From positions 2,362,080-2,426,079 of the forward strand of contig NC_014722.1 of assembly GCF_000198775.1 (NCBI RefSeq): a DNA stretch of 64,000 nucleotides. Reading direction: 5' to 3'. The stretch's first letter is position 1. Every line of letters begins with the position of its first letter. Below the pieces are notes generated by a model. That model did no database searches, was not told the DNA's origin, and saw only the letters and a program-made list of their open reading frames with translations. This stretch comes from Mycetohabitans rhizoxinica HKI 454 (lineage in GTDB: Bacteria > Pseudomonadota > Gammaproteobacteria > Burkholderiales > Burkholderiaceae). The position numbers and the translations under genes are program-made. This document shows, piece after piece, positions 9,320 through 20,368 of the stretch.

Positions 9320-10822
9320 ATGACCGACCGCTACCTTCTTGCACTCGACCAGGGCACCACCAGTTCGCGCGCGATTGTGTTCGATCACAGCGGACATGTC
9401 GTGTCCGTGTCGCAGAAGGAATTCCGCCAGATCTATCCGCAGCCCAGCTGGGTCGAGCACGATCCGCGCGAAATGTGGTCGACCCAGGCCGGCGTCGCCG
9501 CCGAAGCCGTGGTCGGAGCTGGGCTCAGTGCCGCGTCGATCGCCGCGATCGGCATCACAAATCAACGCGAAACCACGATCGTCTGGGACCGCGATACTGG
9601 CGAGCCGGTCTACAATGCGATCGTGTGGCAGGATCGCCGCACCGCCGGCTTGTGCAACGAGCTGAAGGCGCGCGGCCTGGAAACGACGGTGCGCGAAAAG
9701 ACCGGCCTGCCGATCGATGCTTATTTTTCCGCCACCAAGATCCGCTGGATCCTGGACCATGTCGATGGCGCACGCGCCAAGGCGGCGCAGGGCAAGCTCG
9801 CCTTCGGCACCGTCGACAGTTGGCTGATGTGGAACCTGAGCGCACGCCAGTTGCACGTGACAGACGCAACCAACGCGTCACGCACGATGCTGTTCAATAT
9901 CCATACGCTGCAGTGGGACGATGCGCTGCTAGCGCTGTTCGACATCCCGCGCTCGATGCTGCCCGAGGTGTACCAGTCCTCGCAAATCTACGCCGACACA
10001 CAGACAAGCCTGTTTAACGCAATCATTCCGCTCGCCGGTGTGGCCGGCGATCAGCACGCCGCGCTGTTCGGCCAGATGTGCACGGGTGCCGGCATGGTCA
10101 AGAACACCTACGGCACCGGCTGCTTCCTAGTGATGAACACGGGCGAGCAGCCAATCGAATCGCGCAACAACCTTGTGACCACGATCGCATGGCAGATCGG
10201 CAACCAGGTAACGTACGCGCTGGAAGGGAGTATTTTCATCGCCGGGGCACTCGTACAATGGCTGCGCGATGAACTGGGCATCATCCGGCACGCACGGGAC
10301 ATCGAAGCGCTGGCGCGCTCGGTCGAGCATACGGACGGCGTGACCATCGTGCCCGCTTTCGCCGGGCTGGGTGCACCGCACTGGAACGCCAACGCGCGGG
10401 GCACCGTGTTCGGCATCACGCGCGGCACGCAGGCCGGCCATCTTGCCCGGGCGGCCCTTGAAGCGATCGCGTACCAGTCGATCGACGTGGTCCGCGCGAT
10501 GGAAGCAGACGCTGGACTGCGCATCGGCGAGCTTCGCGTGGACGGGGGCGCGGTGGAAAACAACCTGCTAATGCAGATCCAAGCCGACCTGCTCGGCGTG
10601 GACGTGGTCCGGCCTCAAATCCAGGAAACAACCGCGTTGGGTGCCGCCTATCTGGCCGGACTCGCGGTCGGTTACTGGAACGATATTGCTGAGCTACAGC
10701 AGCAATGGCAAATGGACCGGCGTTTCGTGCGCCACGCACGCGCCGAGGACGTCGAACGGGGGCTGGCAGCGTGGCATCGCGCGATTCGTGCCGCGAAGGC
10801 GTGGGCCGATGCAGCGTCATGA
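9320..10822 (+). CDS. glpK: Glycerol kinase
   Basis: Phosphorylates glycerol with ATP to glycerol-3-phosphate, the substrate of GlpD next door. FGGY-kinase features are clear: N-terminal [13 protein letters not shown] (phosphate 1 loop), [10 protein letters not shown], a central [13 protein letters not shown], and a C-terminal [19 protein letters not shown]. At 500 residues it is full length. GAGGAG lies just before the ATG. The glycerol facilitator gene glpF, often part of this operon, is not in the window, so glycerol may enter through a channel encoded elsewhere or by diffusion. Confidence 0.96.
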   Translation: MTDRYLLALDQGTTSSRAIVFDHSGHVVSVSQKEFRQIYPQPSWVEHDPREMWSTQAGVAAEAVVGAGLSAASIAAIGITNQRETTIVWDRDTGEPVYNAIVWQDRRTAGLCNELKARGLETTVREKTGLPIDAYFSATKIRWILDHVDGARAKAAQGKLAFGTVDSWLMWNLSARQLHVTDATNASRTMLFNIHTLQWDDALLALFDIPRSMLPEVYQSSQIYADTQTSLFNAIIPLAGVAGDQHAALFGQMCTGAGMVKNTYGTGCFLVMNTGEQPIESRNNLVTTIAWQIGNQVTYALEGSIFIAGALVQWLRDELGIIRHARDIEALARSVEHTDGVTIVPAFAGLGAPHWNANARGTVFGITRGTQAGHLARAALEAIAYQSIDVVRAMEADAGLRIGELRVDGGAVENNLLMQIQADLLGVDVVRPQIQETTALGAAYLAGLAVGYWNDIAELQQQWQMDRRFVRHARAEDVERGLAAWHRAIRAAKAWADAAS

Positions 10823-10970
10823 ACCGCACTGTGTTGGCAAATCCCGCTGTCCTTGCATGTCGAGCAAACGCATGGCTGCCGCCTCGCGCGCGGCACAACG
10901 CCGCGGGTTGTTGTATGCTCCCGGATGCCGCTCGTGCGTCATCGAACCGATGCGCGGTGGCACGTCAATG

Positions 10971-11138
10971 CGTCTTCAGGGCGGGGTGAAAGTCCCCACC
11001 GGCGGTATGCCGCGCACCGGTCCTTCGGCCGGCGCGCGACGAGCCCGCGAGCGCCGATGCGTCGTGCAAACGCCGCGTCGGGTCAGCAGATCTGGTGCGA
11101 TGCCAGAGCCGACGGTCATAGTCCGGATGAGAGAAGAT
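10971..11138 (+). promoter_or_regulatory. FMN riboswitch (RFN element) upstream of ribB
   Basis: The conserved RFN blocks are present in order: CTTCAGGGCGGGGTGAAAGT, CCCCACCGGCGGTA, GAGCCCGCGAGC, GGTCAGCAGATCTGGTG, GAGCCGACGGTCATAGTCC and GGATGAGAGAAGATG. This RNA binds flavin mononucleotide and shuts down the downstream riboflavin gene when FMN is abundant. Between it and the ribB start is a GC-rich hairpin (GGGCAGCTGCCC, near 11187) followed by a T-rich stretch that could be the expression-platform terminator. It controls ribB directly downstream. Confidence 0.95.
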
Positions 11139-11274
11139 GTGAGGGCACGACGCCGACAGCGCGCACACGGCCAGTTCGCCGTGCGGGCAGCTGCCCGTGT
11201 CGGTCTTCCTTCGGTTGTCTCTTGCCAGCCGTTGCCCTGAAACGTTTTTCGCCCAACCTTGCGAGGAGCGTTTC

Positions 11275-12018
11275 ATGTCGAAACCCACACCGTTGTTCGA
11301 GCCGCCGACAGGCTCGGTTCTGTACCCCCGTTATCACGCCGATCCACACGCGATCCCGTCGCGCATCGCCGCCGCGTTGCAGGCGATGCGCGACGGGCGT
11401 CCTGTCGTGCTGCAGGATGACTTCAATCGCGAGAACGAGGCCGACCTGGTCATCGCGGCCGAAAAGCTTACGATCGAGACGATGGCGCTGTTGATCCGCG
11501 AATGCAGCGGCATCGTGTGCCTGTGCCTGCCGGATACGAAGATTCGCCAGCTTGCGCTGCCGCAGATGGTGTCGGCCAACCAAAGCCGCCACGGCACCGC
11601 ATTCACCGTATCGATCGAAGCACGTGACGGCGTGAGCACCGGCGTCTCGGCGGCCGACCGGCTAACCACGATTCGCGCGGCCATCGCGGACCAGGCCAAG
11701 CCGACCGACATCGTTCGTCCGGGGCACGTGTTTCCGTTGCGTGCGCAACCCGGCGGCGTGCTCGCACGCCGTGGCCACACCGAAGGAACGGTCGACTTAT
11801 GCTGGCTGGCCGGGCTGAAACCGGCCGGCGTGCTGTGCGAACTCATGAATCCAGACGGCACGATGATGCGCGGTGACGATGTCGAGCGTTTCGCCACGCA
11901 GCATCGGCTGCCGATGCTGACAATCGAGGAATTGGTCGATTTCCGGCGCGCACTGGAGCGGCCGGGCACCGGCGCGTCGATCCCAATGTCCGCAGCGCTT
12001 AGCTCGAGCACCTGCTAG
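11275..12018 (+). CDS. ribB: 3,4-dihydroxy-2-butanone 4-phosphate synthase
   Basis: Converts ribulose 5-phosphate to 3,4-dihydroxy-2-butanone 4-phosphate, the four-carbon precursor of riboflavin. Signatures are [16 protein letters not shown] (acidic metal/substrate loop), [35 protein letters not shown] and [11 protein letters not shown]. It is a stand-alone RibB of 247 residues without a fused GTP cyclohydrolase II domain. The ATG at 11275 follows GCGAGGAG; an upstream in-frame start at 11197 lies in the riboswitch expression region and is unlikely. The paired FMN riboswitch confirms the pathway. Confidence 0.95.
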   Translation: MSKPTPLFEPPTGSVLYPRYHADPHAIPSRIAAALQAMRDGRPVVLQDDFNRENEADLVIAAEKLTIETMALLIRECSGIVCLCLPDTKIRQLALPQMVSANQSRHGTAFTVSIEARDGVSTGVSAADRLTTIRAAIADQAKPTDIVRPGHVFPLRAQPGGVLARRGHTEGTVDLCWLAGLKPAGVLCELMNPDGTMMRGDDVERFATQHRLPMLTIEELVDFRRALERPGTGASIPMSAALSSSTC

Positions 12019-12390
12019 CCGGCGCGACCGGGCGCCGCGCCGTCGCACGTGCGCGCGCGGCCAGTACGCGCGGCGTGGTGCTTGACGCCGGCGGCGAGCA
12101 GCGTCACCGCGAGCGCCACCAGTGCAACGGCTGCGGCGGTCCACGGCAGCGCGATCAAAACCGCTGCCGTGGATGACCACCCCACCACCAAGCCATGCCA
12201 CACCCGCATTGCCGAGGCTGCACGCCCCGATATTGAGTGTGGAGGCGAGATTCAGCGCCACGTGCGCCTTCTCGACCACGCGCATTTGCAGCGACAGCAC
12301 AGTGGCAAAAGCGACGATACTCCACGCGAATACTGTCGTGACCGCTGCCAGAGCAACGGCAGCGTGGCTATGACATCGCGTATAAGTCGA
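12015..12390 (-). pseudogene. MFS efflux transporter remnant (C-terminal part)
   Basis: The minus strand encodes the last membrane segments of a major facilitator drug/arabinose-efflux type transporter: LQMRVVEKAHVALNLASTLN then NIGACSLGNAGVAWLGGGVV, followed after a frameshift by a hydrophobic helix WTAAAVALVALAVTLLAAGV. The phrase LASTLNIGA...LGNA...WLGG is typical of the last transmembrane helices of DHA1 exporters of the YdhP type. The N-terminal two thirds are absent and the frame is broken, so it is dead. It faces the LysR remnant on the other strand, as such pairs usually do. Confidence 0.65.
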
Positions 12391-12591
12391 TCTGGGACAT
12401 TGCCAGCGACATGTGCGCGGGCCCCGCCTGCGAATCGTGATGCCTGGCATGGCACGGTTATCTGGCGCCGCTGAACGCGGTCGCCCACCGCACGCAACCG
12501 GTACTTACCGCCGCGGCTGCGCTTGCTGCTCGACTTTCTAGTGGATCGTTTTGCCCACACCTTCGCCAACATGAGGGATGTCACCAGCTAG
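12369..12591 (+). pseudogene. LysR-family regulator remnant (C-terminal tail)
   Basis: The translation YDIAYKSIWDIASDMCAG, GYLAPLNAV and, after frame changes, LPPRLRLLLDFLVDRF matches the end of the LysR substrate-binding domain, where a proline/arginine turn precedes a leucine-rich final helix. The DNA-binding half is missing and the frame is broken. Its 5' end abuts the truncated 5' end of the divergent transporter remnant, so one deletion may have removed both promoters and both N-termini of a divergent regulator/transporter pair. Confidence 0.55.
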
Positions 12592-12647
12592 GCGTATAAT
12601 TCTGGCTTTCCCCCGCCCCCAGATAAACGACTGCGAACGGCGACAAT

Positions 12648-14010
12648 ATGCCCAAAAAAGTCTACATAAAGACTTTTGGCTGCCAAATGAACGAGTACGA
12701 TTCCGACAAGATGGTCGACGTGCTTGGCGCGGCTGAAGGTCTTATCAAAACCGACTCCCCGGAAGACGCGGACGTCATCCTGTTCAACACCTGCTCGATT
12801 CGCGAAAAGGCGCAGGAAAAGGTCTTTTCCGACCTGGGCCGGGTGCGCGAACTCAAGCAGGTGCGCCCCGACCTGCTGATCGGCGTCGGCGGCTGCGTCG
12901 CCAGCCAGGAAGGCGCGGCGATCGTCGCGCGCGCGCCCTACGTCGATCTCGTGTTCGGCCCGCAGACGCTGCATCGGCTACCCGCGATGATCGATGCGCG
13001 GCGCGCAAGCGGCCACGCGCAAGTCGACATCTCGTTCCCGGAGATCGAGAAATTCGACAATCTACCGCCGCCGCGCGTCGAAGGTCCCACCGCGTTCGTC
13101 TCGATCATGGAAGGCTGCAGCAAGTACTGTAGCTATTGCGTCGTGCCGTACACGCGCGGTGAAGAAGTATCCCGCCCGCTGGACGACGTGCTAACTGAGG
13201 TGGCTGGCCTGGCGGACCAGGGCGTGCGCGAGGTCACGCTGCTCGGGCAGAACGTGAACGCCTATCGGGGCGCGATCAGCGCCGGCGCCGCCGAGATCGC
13301 GGATTTCTCGACGCTGATCGAGTACGTCGGCGGAGATTCCAGGGATCGAGCGGATCCGCTACACGACGTCGCACCCGAAGGAATTCTCGCAACGGCTGAT
13401 CGATACGTACCAAAGCGTGCCCAAGCTGGTGAGCCACCTGCACCTGCCGGTACAGCACGGCTCGGACCGGATCCTGATGGCGATGAAGCGCGGCTATACG
13501 GTCCTCGAATATAAGTCGATCGTGCGGCGGCTGCGCGCGATCCGGCCGCAGCTCTCGTTATCGACCGACTTTATCGTCGGTTTCCCCGGTGAGACCGACG
13601 ACGACCATGCCAAGACGATGAAGCTAATCGACGAAGTGCAATACGACACCAGCTTCTCATTCATTTTCAGTCCGCGCCCCGGCACGCCGGCCGCGACCCT
13701 GCATGATGACACGCCGCGCGACGTGAAGCTTGCGCGGCTTCAGCAATTGCAGGCCGCAATCGAAGCGCACGCGGCAAAGATTAGCGAATCGATGGTCGGC
13801 ACCGTGCAGCGCATCCTGGTCGAGCGCTCGGCCCGCAAGGATCCGAACGAGTTAGCCGGACGCACTGAAAATAACCGCGTGGTGAACTTCCCGGCGCCGC
13901 AGGCTTCGCACGCCCGCCTGCTCGGCCAGATGGTCGATGTCGAAATTGTCCACGCCTATCCGCATTCCCTGCGCGGGGAGCTCGCGCTAACGCCGGCAAG
14001 CACGCATTGA
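12648..14010 (+). pseudogene. miaB: MiaB tRNA methylthiotransferase, single-base frameshift
   Basis: Radical-SAM enzyme that adds a methylthio group to N6-isopentenyladenosine-37 of tRNAs reading UNN codons. The first frame gives [14 protein letters not shown] with the N-terminal Fe-S cysteines and the radical-SAM motif CSKYCSYC near residues 157-164; the downstream frame continues with [32 protein letters not shown] and a TRAM domain. The switch lies at about 13328-13332, where GTCGGCGGAGATT has one base more than the frame needs (GTCGCGGAGATT restores EYVAEIPG). Without that base the protein would be 453 residues, a normal length. It is either a real disruption or a sequencing error; everything else is intact. 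It begins the miaB-phoH-ybeY cluster. Confidence 0.9.
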
Positions 14011-14032
14011 CCGGCGCCCATTCTCACGCATC

Positions 14033-15181
14033 TTGAAGACACCCCTGCCCACGCTCGAATTCACCGCGCCTCGCGACGACAACACGCGACTGGCGAACCT
14101 GTGCGGTCCGCTCGACGAAAACCTGCGCCAGATCGAGCAGGCGCTCGATGTGACACTGTCGCGGCGCGGCCACCGAATCACGGTTCGCGGCCGCGCCGCG
14201 AAAGTCGCTCTAACCGCACTGGAGAACTTCTACAATCTCGCGCGCGATCCGCTGTCCGTCGACGATATTCAACTCGCGCTGGTCGAGGCGCGCTACAGTG
14301 CCGAGCACCCGGCACGCGCCCCGGGCCACGCCGCCAATCGCGGCAGCGCCCGCGCGGCGGGTGCCGAAGGCGCCGGCCTGCAGCCGGCCGCACGCGCCGA
14401 CGCGACGCTGGACGAAGCAGCGCCGTTGCGCCTGCGCGGCGATCCCGACCATCCCTTCGACGGATCAGCCGCCGCCGACCTGCCCGACGACGAACGCGGA
14501 CCAACGCTGTACACGCGGCGCGCCGACCTGCGCGGACGCACGCCGACGCAGCGCGATTACTTGAAGCAGATCCTGCAGCACGATGTGACGTTCGGGGTCG
14601 GACCAGCTGGCACCGGCAAGACGTACCTGGCGGTCGCCTGCGCGGTTGACGCGCTGGAACGAGACCAGGTCAAGCGGATCGTGTTGACGCGTCCGGCAGT
14701 CGAGGCCGGCGAGCGGCTCGGCTTCCTGCCCGGCGACCTCGCGCAGAAGGTTGACCCGTACCTGCGCCCGTTGTACGACGCGCTATACGATCTGCTCGGC
14801 TTTGATAAGACGGCCAAGATGTTTGAGCGTCAGATGATCGAGATCGCGCCGCTCGCGTACATGCGCGGGCGCACGCTGAATCACGCGTTCATCATCTTGG
14901 ACGAGGCGCAGAACACCACGCCCGAGCAGATGAAGATGTTCCTCACGCGCATCGGCTTCGGGTCCAAGGCGGTGATCACCGGCGACATCACGCAGATCGA
15001 CCTGCCACGGGGCAACAAGAGCGGACTGGTGGAGGCACAACAGGTACTGCATAACGTGCGCGGCATCGCACTGACGCATTTCACCAGTGCCGACGTGGTG
15101 CGGCATCCGCTGGTCGCACGCATCGTCGAGGCCTACGATGCACACGCCAAGCGCCATCCGGACGGCGCGCATTCGGCATGA
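14033..15181 (+). CDS. phoH: PhoH-like ATPase
   Basis: Cytosolic P-loop ATPase of the PhoH/YbeZ family, linked to RNA metabolism and ribosome maturation with YbeY. Walker [16 protein letters not shown] sits near residue 190 and Walker [10 protein letters not shown] near residue 290, followed by [11 protein letters not shown]. An N-terminal KH-like region precedes a variable, Ala/Arg-rich linker (residues 85-150). The only reasonable start is TTG at 14033, immediately after miaB; the N-terminal sequence [12 protein letters not shown] fits the family. It overlaps ybeY by four bases (ATGA), the conserved phoH-ybeY coupling. Confidence 0.93.
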   Translation: MKTPLPTLEFTAPRDDNTRLANLCGPLDENLRQIEQALDVTLSRRGHRITVRGRAAKVALTALENFYNLARDPLSVDDIQLALVEARYSAEHPARAPGHAANRGSARAAGAEGAGLQPAARADATLDEAAPLRLRGDPDHPFDGSAAADLPDDERGPTLYTRRADLRGRTPTQRDYLKQILQHDVTFGVGPAGTGKTYLAVACAVDALERDQVKRIVLTRPAVEAGERLGFLPGDLAQKVDPYLRPLYDALYDLLGFDKTAKMFERQMIEIAPLAYMRGRTLNHAFIILDEAQNTTPEQMKMFLTRIGFGSKAVITGDITQIDLPRGNKSGLVEAQQVLHNVRGIALTHFTSADVVRHPLVARIVEAYDAHAKRHPDGAHSA

Positions 15182-15651
15182 ACGCGCCCCGTGCTCCGAA
15201 GCTCACGCTCAGCGTGCAGTTCCCGGCCAGGGCGTTCGCCGCCCACAAGGCGTTGCTGCCACGCGCCAGGATCGCCGGTTGGGTCCGCGCCGCGCTCTTC
15301 GCGCCCGCTGAATTGACGATCCGTTTCGTCGACGAGCAAGAAGGCCGCGCGCTGAACCGTAGCTATCGCGGCAAGGACTACCCAACGAACGTGCTCACGT
15401 TCGCGTACGGGGAATCGGACAATGAGCCGGTCAGTGGCGACCTAGTGCTCTGTTGTCCGGTGGTCGAAAGCGAGGCGCGCGAGCAACACAAGCCGTTGGA
15501 TGCACACTACGCGCACCTGATCGTGCATGGCGTGCTGCACGCGCAGGGTTACGATCACGAGGATGACGAGCAGGCGCGGGAGATGGAGTCGATTGAAACC
15601 GATATTCTGGCGCGGCTCGGCTATCCGGACCCGTACGCGCAACAGGGCTGA
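15178..15651 (+). CDS. ybeY: YbeY endoribonuclease / rRNA maturation factor
   Basis: Zinc-dependent single-strand endoribonuclease needed for 16S rRNA 3' end maturation and 70S quality control. The metal site is [11 protein letters not shown] (His-x3-His-x5-His) near residues 117-127, preceded by the family's [15 protein letters not shown]. At 157 residues it is full length. It starts within the phoH stop codon, so translation is coupled. Confidence 0.95.
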   Translation: MNAPRAPKLTLSVQFPARAFAAHKALLPRARIAGWVRAALFAPAELTIRFVDEQEGRALNRSYRGKDYPTNVLTFAYGESDNEPVSGDLVLCCPVVESEAREQHKPLDAHYAHLIVHGVLHAQGYDHEDDEQAREMESIETDILARLGYPDPYAQQG

Positions 15652-15672
15652 GCAAGCCAAAGCCTACCGAGA

Positions 15673-16467
15673 ATGATGCAAGACGAACGTGGCGACCACG
15701 CCGAACCTGACGAACGCGAGCACGATGCGCCGGCGCCGCCGTGCCCGCGCACACCGGTCGCGCGCACCAGTGCCGTGCCGCCTGGGGCGGTACCGGGTTA
15801 TCCGCCCACAATCGGCGGCGACGCACGACTGTTGACGGACGCGGAACTGGCGGCATCGATCGAGCATACGCTGGTGCATTGGGACCGGGCGAGCGATTTG
15901 TGGCTGTTCGGCTATGGATCGTTGATTTGGAATCCCGGTCTGCCGACAGTTGAATCGTGCCGGGCACGCGTGATGGGCTATCACCGGGGCCTGTATCTGT
16001 GGTCGCGGGTGAACCGTGGCACGCCCGAACTGCCCGGCCTGGTGCTCGCGCTAGACCGTGGCGGCTGCTGCCCGGGCATTGCGTTCCGGCTCGATGGGCA
16101 CAGTGCGATGCCGCACCTGCAGGTGCTGTGGCGGCGTGAAATGTCGATGGGCTCGTACCGTCCCGCGTGGCTGCGCTGCATGCTCGATGACGGGCGCGAT
16201 GTACGCGCGCTGGCATTCGTGATGCGCCGCGAAGCAGCAACCTATGCTGGCCGCGTGTCGGACGACGTCATGCGTATCGTGCTCGCCCGGGCAAGCGGCC
16301 GCTACGGCACCACCCACGACTACGTCGCGCGCACCGTCGAGGCGCTGCGGGCGAACGGCATCCCCGATGTCGCGCTCGAGAAAATGCTTGAGCGCTGCTC
16401 GAGCGAGGGCGTGCGGCCAGCCACAACCGCCATCGTGCGCGGCGTCACAGATGCGCATTCCGGTTAG
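15673..16467 (+). CDS. ChaC-type gamma-glutamylcyclotransferase
   Basis: Probably degrades glutathione to 5-oxoproline and Cys-Gly in the cytosol. The substrate-binding signature is LWLFGYGSLIWNPG (residues about 76-89), followed by RVMGYHRGLYLWSRVNRGT and GLVLALDRGG, typical of ChaC proteins. The C-terminal part carries a YVARTVEALRANGIPD motif seen in the bacterial branch. About 70 N-terminal residues are acidic and proline-rich, longer than usual, and a later start is possible. It is inserted between ybeY and corC, which are usually close neighbours. Confidence 0.85.
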   Translation: MMQDERGDHAEPDEREHDAPAPPCPRTPVARTSAVPPGAVPGYPPTIGGDARLLTDAELAASIEHTLVHWDRASDLWLFGYGSLIWNPGLPTVESCRARVMGYHRGLYLWSRVNRGTPELPGLVLALDRGGCCPGIAFRLDGHSAMPHLQVLWRREMSMGSYRPAWLRCMLDDGRDVRALAFVMRREAATYAGRVSDDVMRIVLARASGRYGTTHDYVARTVEALRANGIPDVALEKMLERCSSEGVRPATTAIVRGVTDAHSG

Positions 16468-16519
16468 TGTATCCTTTGATTACCTCCATCGCGCGTCCGG
16501 TCCCGCGGGACGCTTGAAC

Positions 16520-17410
16520 ATGAACGACCCGTATCCCAGTCGGAAAAGTCACTCGAAACATCCAGACAAACCGCGCTCGCTGCTGGAGCGCTTGACCGAT
16601 CTCATCTCGCCCGAGCCGGAATCCCGTGCGGAGTTGCTCGAAATCCTGCAGGACGCGCACGCACGCAACCTGATCGACGCCGATTCGCTGTCGATGATCG
16701 AAGGCGTGTTCCAGGTCGCTGACCTGTGCGCCCGCGACATCATGGTGCCCCGGGCGCAGATGGATGCGATCAACATCGCCGACAGCCCCGATCAGTTCAT
16801 TCCATTTGTGCTGGAGAAGGCGCACTCGCGCTACCCAGTGTACGATGGCAACCGAGACAACGTGATCGGCATCCTGCTCGCGAAGGACCTGCTGCGCTAC
16901 TACGCGGAAGAGGAATTCGACGTGCGTGGCATGTTGCGCCCCGCCGTGTTCATCCCCGAGTCCAAACGCCTGAACGTGCTGTTGCACGACTTTCGTGCGA
17001 ACCACAACCATATTGCGATCGTCGTCGACGAATACGGCGGTGTCGCCGGTTTGATCACCATCGAGGACGTACTCGAGCAGATCGTCGGTGACATCGAGGA
17101 CGAATATGACTTCGACGAAGAGGAAGGCAACATCATCGCGACGCCGGACGGCCGCTACCGGGTACGTGCGCTGACCGAGATCGAGCAGTTCAATGAGACG
17201 TTCGGCACGCACTACTGCGATGACGAGGTCGACACGATCGGCGGCTTGGTCACGCACCGCTTCGGCCGCGTGCCGCACCGTGGCGAAAAAGTGCGCATCG
17301 ACGATTTCGTGTTTGAGATCCTGCGTGGCGACGCGCGACAGGTCCATATGCTGCTTGCCAAGCACGTGCCAGCCGGCGCGCTCGCGGGCCGCGACCGCGA
17401 TGATCATTGA
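16520..17410 (+). CDS. corC: CorC/HlyC-family transporter-associated protein
   Basis: Cytosolic CBS-pair protein with a C-terminal CorC_HlyC domain, associated with magnesium and cobalt efflux. The first CBS repeat contains DIMVPRAQMDAI and YPVYDGNRDNVIGILLAKDLL; the second contains VDEYGGVAGLITIEDVLEQIVGDI. The C-terminal domain (GRVPHRGEKVRIDDFVFEIL) probably senses nucleotide or metal. It has 296 residues, a normal length. It is part of the ybeY-corC-lnt run, and its stop is 41 bases before the preferred lnt start. Confidence 0.92.
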   Translation: MNDPYPSRKSHSKHPDKPRSLLERLTDLISPEPESRAELLEILQDAHARNLIDADSLSMIEGVFQVADLCARDIMVPRAQMDAINIADSPDQFIPFVLEKAHSRYPVYDGNRDNVIGILLAKDLLRYYAEEEFDVRGMLRPAVFIPESKRLNVLLHDFRANHNHIAIVVDEYGGVAGLITIEDVLEQIVGDIEDEYDFDEEEGNIIATPDGRYRVRALTEIEQFNETFGTHYCDDEVDTIGGLVTHRFGRVPHRGEKVRIDDFVFEILRGDARQVHMLLAKHVPAGALAGRDRDDH

Positions 17411-17451
17411 GCCCAGGGCAGCACCCACGCACGTCTTTCCTATACCGACAG

Positions 17452-19098
17452 ATGGTCGATAAGCCGATCGCCGATCCCGCGCCGCGCGCTGCCTCGTCGG
17501 GTTTCCCGCCGTTGCAACATGCGTCGCGCAGCCGTCGTGCGACGGTGCTGCATTTGACGCTGGCAGGCACAATCGGCGCGCTGAATACGCTTGCGTTCGC
17601 GCCCACGCCACACGGCGGCTGGCTTGAGTTAGCGATCTTTGCCTGTGCGTTCTGGCTCGTTTCGCGCACCCGCACGCTGCGCGGCGCGTTGCTCACCGGT
17701 GGCGCATTCGGTTTCGGTCAATTCGTCAGCGGGGTGTGGTGGTTGTATGTAAGCATGCACTTCTATGGTGACATGCCCGCGCTCATGGCCGGTGCCGCCG
17801 TCGTGCTGCTCTCGCTCTATCTGGCCCTTTATCCGGCGTTTTCGGCTGGACTATGGCATTTATGTCGCGCACCGCGCGGGCAATGCGCGATATTTACGCC
17901 TAGTTGGCATGCGAGCGTGGCGTTCGCCTGCGCATGGGCATTGGGCGAATGGTTGCGCGGGACCGTCTTCACTGGCTTTCCGTGGCTTGCAAGCGGGTAT
18001 GCGCAAGTTGACGGTCCGCTAGCCGGCTTCGCGCCGCTCGTCGGCGTCTACGGGGTCGGCTGGGTCCTCGCGCTCGTCGGCGCGTTGATCATACAGGCAG
18101 CCATGCGTATGAGTGGGGCGCGCGTGGCCACGTGGCTCGCGCCCGCCGCCGTCGCTGCGGGGCTGCTCGCTTGCGGCATGCTGCTCGCACGCGTGACGTG
18201 GACCCAGCCGAGCGGGCCCGCACTGTCAGTGCGCCTGCTTCAAGGCAACGTTGAGCAGAGCATGAAATTCGACCCGGTCGGCATGCATCACGCCATTGCA
18301 CTGTACCAGCAGCTCATCACGGAAAAGCCGGCCGATCTGGTCGTGACGCCCGAAACCGCAATTCCATTGCCGCTGTATGAAGCGCCGCCCGAGTTCGGCA
18401 CGGCGGTACGGCGCTTCGTGGACGCCACGCACACGTCGGTCCTGTTCGGTGCTGTCGGCGCAACGATGACCGAAAACGGGCCGAAGGATTTGACCAACGC
18501 GCTGTACGGGATCACGCCGGGATCGCCGGTCCTGTACCGGTACGACAAGCATCATTTGGTGCCATTCGGCGAGTTCATCCCGTGGGGCTTCCGATGGTTC
18601 GTCGACATGATGAAGATGCCATTGGGCGACTTCTCGCGCGGCGGCTCAATACAGCCGCCGTTCATCGTACACGGGCAGCCGATCGCGCCGAATATCTGCT
18701 ACGAGGACATTTTCGGCGAAGCACTCGCCCGTACGCTGCGCGGCCAGTCGGAACCTGCCAGTGTGCTGGTCAACTCGACAAACCTCGGTTGGTTCGGCAA
18801 TACGATCGCACTGGACCAGCACCTGCAGATGGCACGGATGCGCGCGCTCGAGACCGGGCGGCCGATGCTGCGCGCCACCAACACGGGCGCCACCGCGATG
18901 ATCGATGCGCACGGCTCGGTCAAGGCCCAACTGCGTCGCTTCACAGTGGGCGCCCTTGATGTACGCGTGCAAGGCCGCAGTGGCATGACGCCCTACCTCA
19001 TAGCCGGCAATATCACTGTATTGGTCATATCGCTGGTCGGGCTGGCGATCGGGTTGGGGATGGGACACCGCTCCAGCGCTGGCCGCGCATGCGAATAA
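17452..19098 (+). CDS. lnt: Apolipoprotein N-acyltransferase
   Basis: Inner-membrane enzyme adding the third acyl chain to the N-terminal cysteine of lipoproteins. Six to seven hydrophobic helices occupy the first 220 residues, then the nitrilase-like periplasmic domain, with catalytic Glu in TPETAIP, Lys in the [16 protein letters not shown] region and Cys in [11 protein letters not shown] final transmembrane segment is at the C-terminus ([16 protein letters not shown]). The ATG at 17452 gives 548 residues; a TTG at 17407 overlapping the corC stop is the alternative. It has its usual position after corC. Confidence 0.92.
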   Translation: MVDKPIADPAPRAASSGFPPLQHASRSRRATVLHLTLAGTIGALNTLAFAPTPHGGWLELAIFACAFWLVSRTRTLRGALLTGGAFGFGQFVSGVWWLYVSMHFYGDMPALMAGAAVVLLSLYLALYPAFSAGLWHLCRAPRGQCAIFTPSWHASVAFACAWALGEWLRGTVFTGFPWLASGYAQVDGPLAGFAPLVGVYGVGWVLALVGALIIQAAMRMSGARVATWLAPAAVAAGLLACGMLLARVTWTQPSGPALSVRLLQGNVEQSMKFDPVGMHHAIALYQQLITEKPADLVVTPETAIPLPLYEAPPEFGTAVRRFVDATHTSVLFGAVGATMTENGPKDLTNALYGITPGSPVLYRYDKHHLVPFGEFIPWGFRWFVDMMKMPLGDFSRGGSIQPPFIVHGQPIAPNICYEDIFGEALARTLRGQSEPASVLVNSTNLGWFGNTIALDQHLQMARMRALETGRPMLRATNTGATAMIDAHGSVKAQLRRFTVGALDVRVQGRSGMTPYLIAGNITVLVISLVGLAIGLGMGHRSSAGRACE

Positions 19099-19330
19099 AA
19101 GCGAAGATCCTAAACTCGCATTACAAAATCTTGTGCGCTCGGATGTGTTGGGATGCGGTCAAGTACTGTATATGGAAGAGGGGTATCATCAACGGCGACC
19201 ACGGTACGCGGCAAAGCGATCGGTCTCGCGCCCTTTTCCGCTAAAATCTCACCCTTTAGCACTTTTCCTGCCCCGGGGCGGCGGCGTGTGCCGGTGCGCA
19301 CGACCAGACGCTTCGCCTGAAAGGCATTTC

Positions 19331-20344
19331 ATGCTCACGTTCCAGCAAATCATCCTGACCCTGCAGTCCTACTGGGACAAACAGGGCTGCGCGCTCCTGC
19401 AACCGTACGACATGGAAGTCGGCGCGGGCACGTCGCACACCGCGACGTTTCTGCGCGCAATCGGTCCGGAGCCGTGGCGCGCTGCCTATGTGCAGCCGTC
19501 GCGGCGCCCCAAGGACGGCCGCTACGGCGAGAATCCCAACCGGATGCAACACTACTACCAGTACCAGGTGGTCCTCAAGCCGGCGCCGGAGAATATCCTG
19601 GATTTGTACTTGGGCTCACTACAAGCGCTCGGACTGGATCTGAAGCAAAACGATGTGCGCTTTGTCGAAGATGACTGGGAGAACCCGACGCTGGGCGCTT
19701 GGGGTTTGGGGTGGGAAGTGTGGCTCAACGGCATGGAGGTCACGCAGTTCACGTACTTCCAGCAAGTCGGCGGGCTCGATTGCAAGCCGGTGCTCGGCGA
19801 GATCACGTACGGCATCGAGCGTCTGGCCATGTATCTCCAGCAGGTCGAGAACGTGTTCGATCTGGTATGGACTGAATGGGAAGAGGACGGCCCGGACGGC
19901 AAGGTGCTGCGCCGGCTGACCTACGGCGACGTATTTCACCAGAACGAGGTCGAGCAATCGACGTACAACTTCGAGCACTCGAACGCCGAGTTGCTATTCA
20001 CGTTCTTCAACGCGTATGAGAGCGAGGCCCGGCGCATCATCGAGCAACGGCTCGCGCTGCCGGCCTACGAGTTGATCCTGAAGGCCGCGCATACGTTCAA
20101 CCTGCTCGATGCCCGCGGGGCGATCTCCGTGACGGAGCGCGCCGCGTACATTGGCCGCATTCGCGCGCTATCGCGGCTAGTTGCGCAGGCGTACTACGAT
20201 TCGCGGGAGGCACTCGGCTTCCCGATGCTGGGCGAGGCGGCCGGCGCGCATGCGCGCGGCACCGTCACCGATGAGCAAGAGGCTGCCCGCCCCAATTGGG
20301 TGCCGCCGCTGAAGGTCGAGCGCAAGCTCGAGGACGACGCCTGA
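19331..20344 (+). CDS. glyQ: Glycyl-tRNA synthetase alpha subunit
   Basis: Catalytic subunit of the heterotetrameric class II glycyl-tRNA synthetase. Signatures are [59 protein letters not shown] and [18 protein letters not shown]. At 337 residues it is slightly longer than the E. coli protein owing to its C-terminus. In-frame sequence extends upstream to 19133 but without family similarity, so I use the ATG at 19331. It is cotranscribed with glyS 24 bases downstream. The 232-bp gap before it holds no recognisable gene and no clear T-box or other leader. Confidence 0.97.
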   Translation: MLTFQQIILTLQSYWDKQGCALLQPYDMEVGAGTSHTATFLRAIGPEPWRAAYVQPSRRPKDGRYGENPNRMQHYYQYQVVLKPAPENILDLYLGSLQALGLDLKQNDVRFVEDDWENPTLGAWGLGWEVWLNGMEVTQFTYFQQVGGLDCKPVLGEITYGIERLAMYLQQVENVFDLVWTEWEEDGPDGKVLRRLTYGDVFHQNEVEQSTYNFEHSNAELLFTFFNAYESEARRIIEQRLALPAYELILKAAHTFNLLDARGAISVTERAAYIGRIRALSRLVAQAYYDSREALGFPMLGEAAGAHARGTVTDEQEAARPNWVPPLKVERKLEDDA

Positions 20345-20368
20345 GACGACAGAAGAGAAGCCATTCCA

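Noticed and set aside
16445..17611. Long minus-strand ORF opposite corC
   Set aside because: Shadow of corC and lnt start; no domain and no ribosome site.
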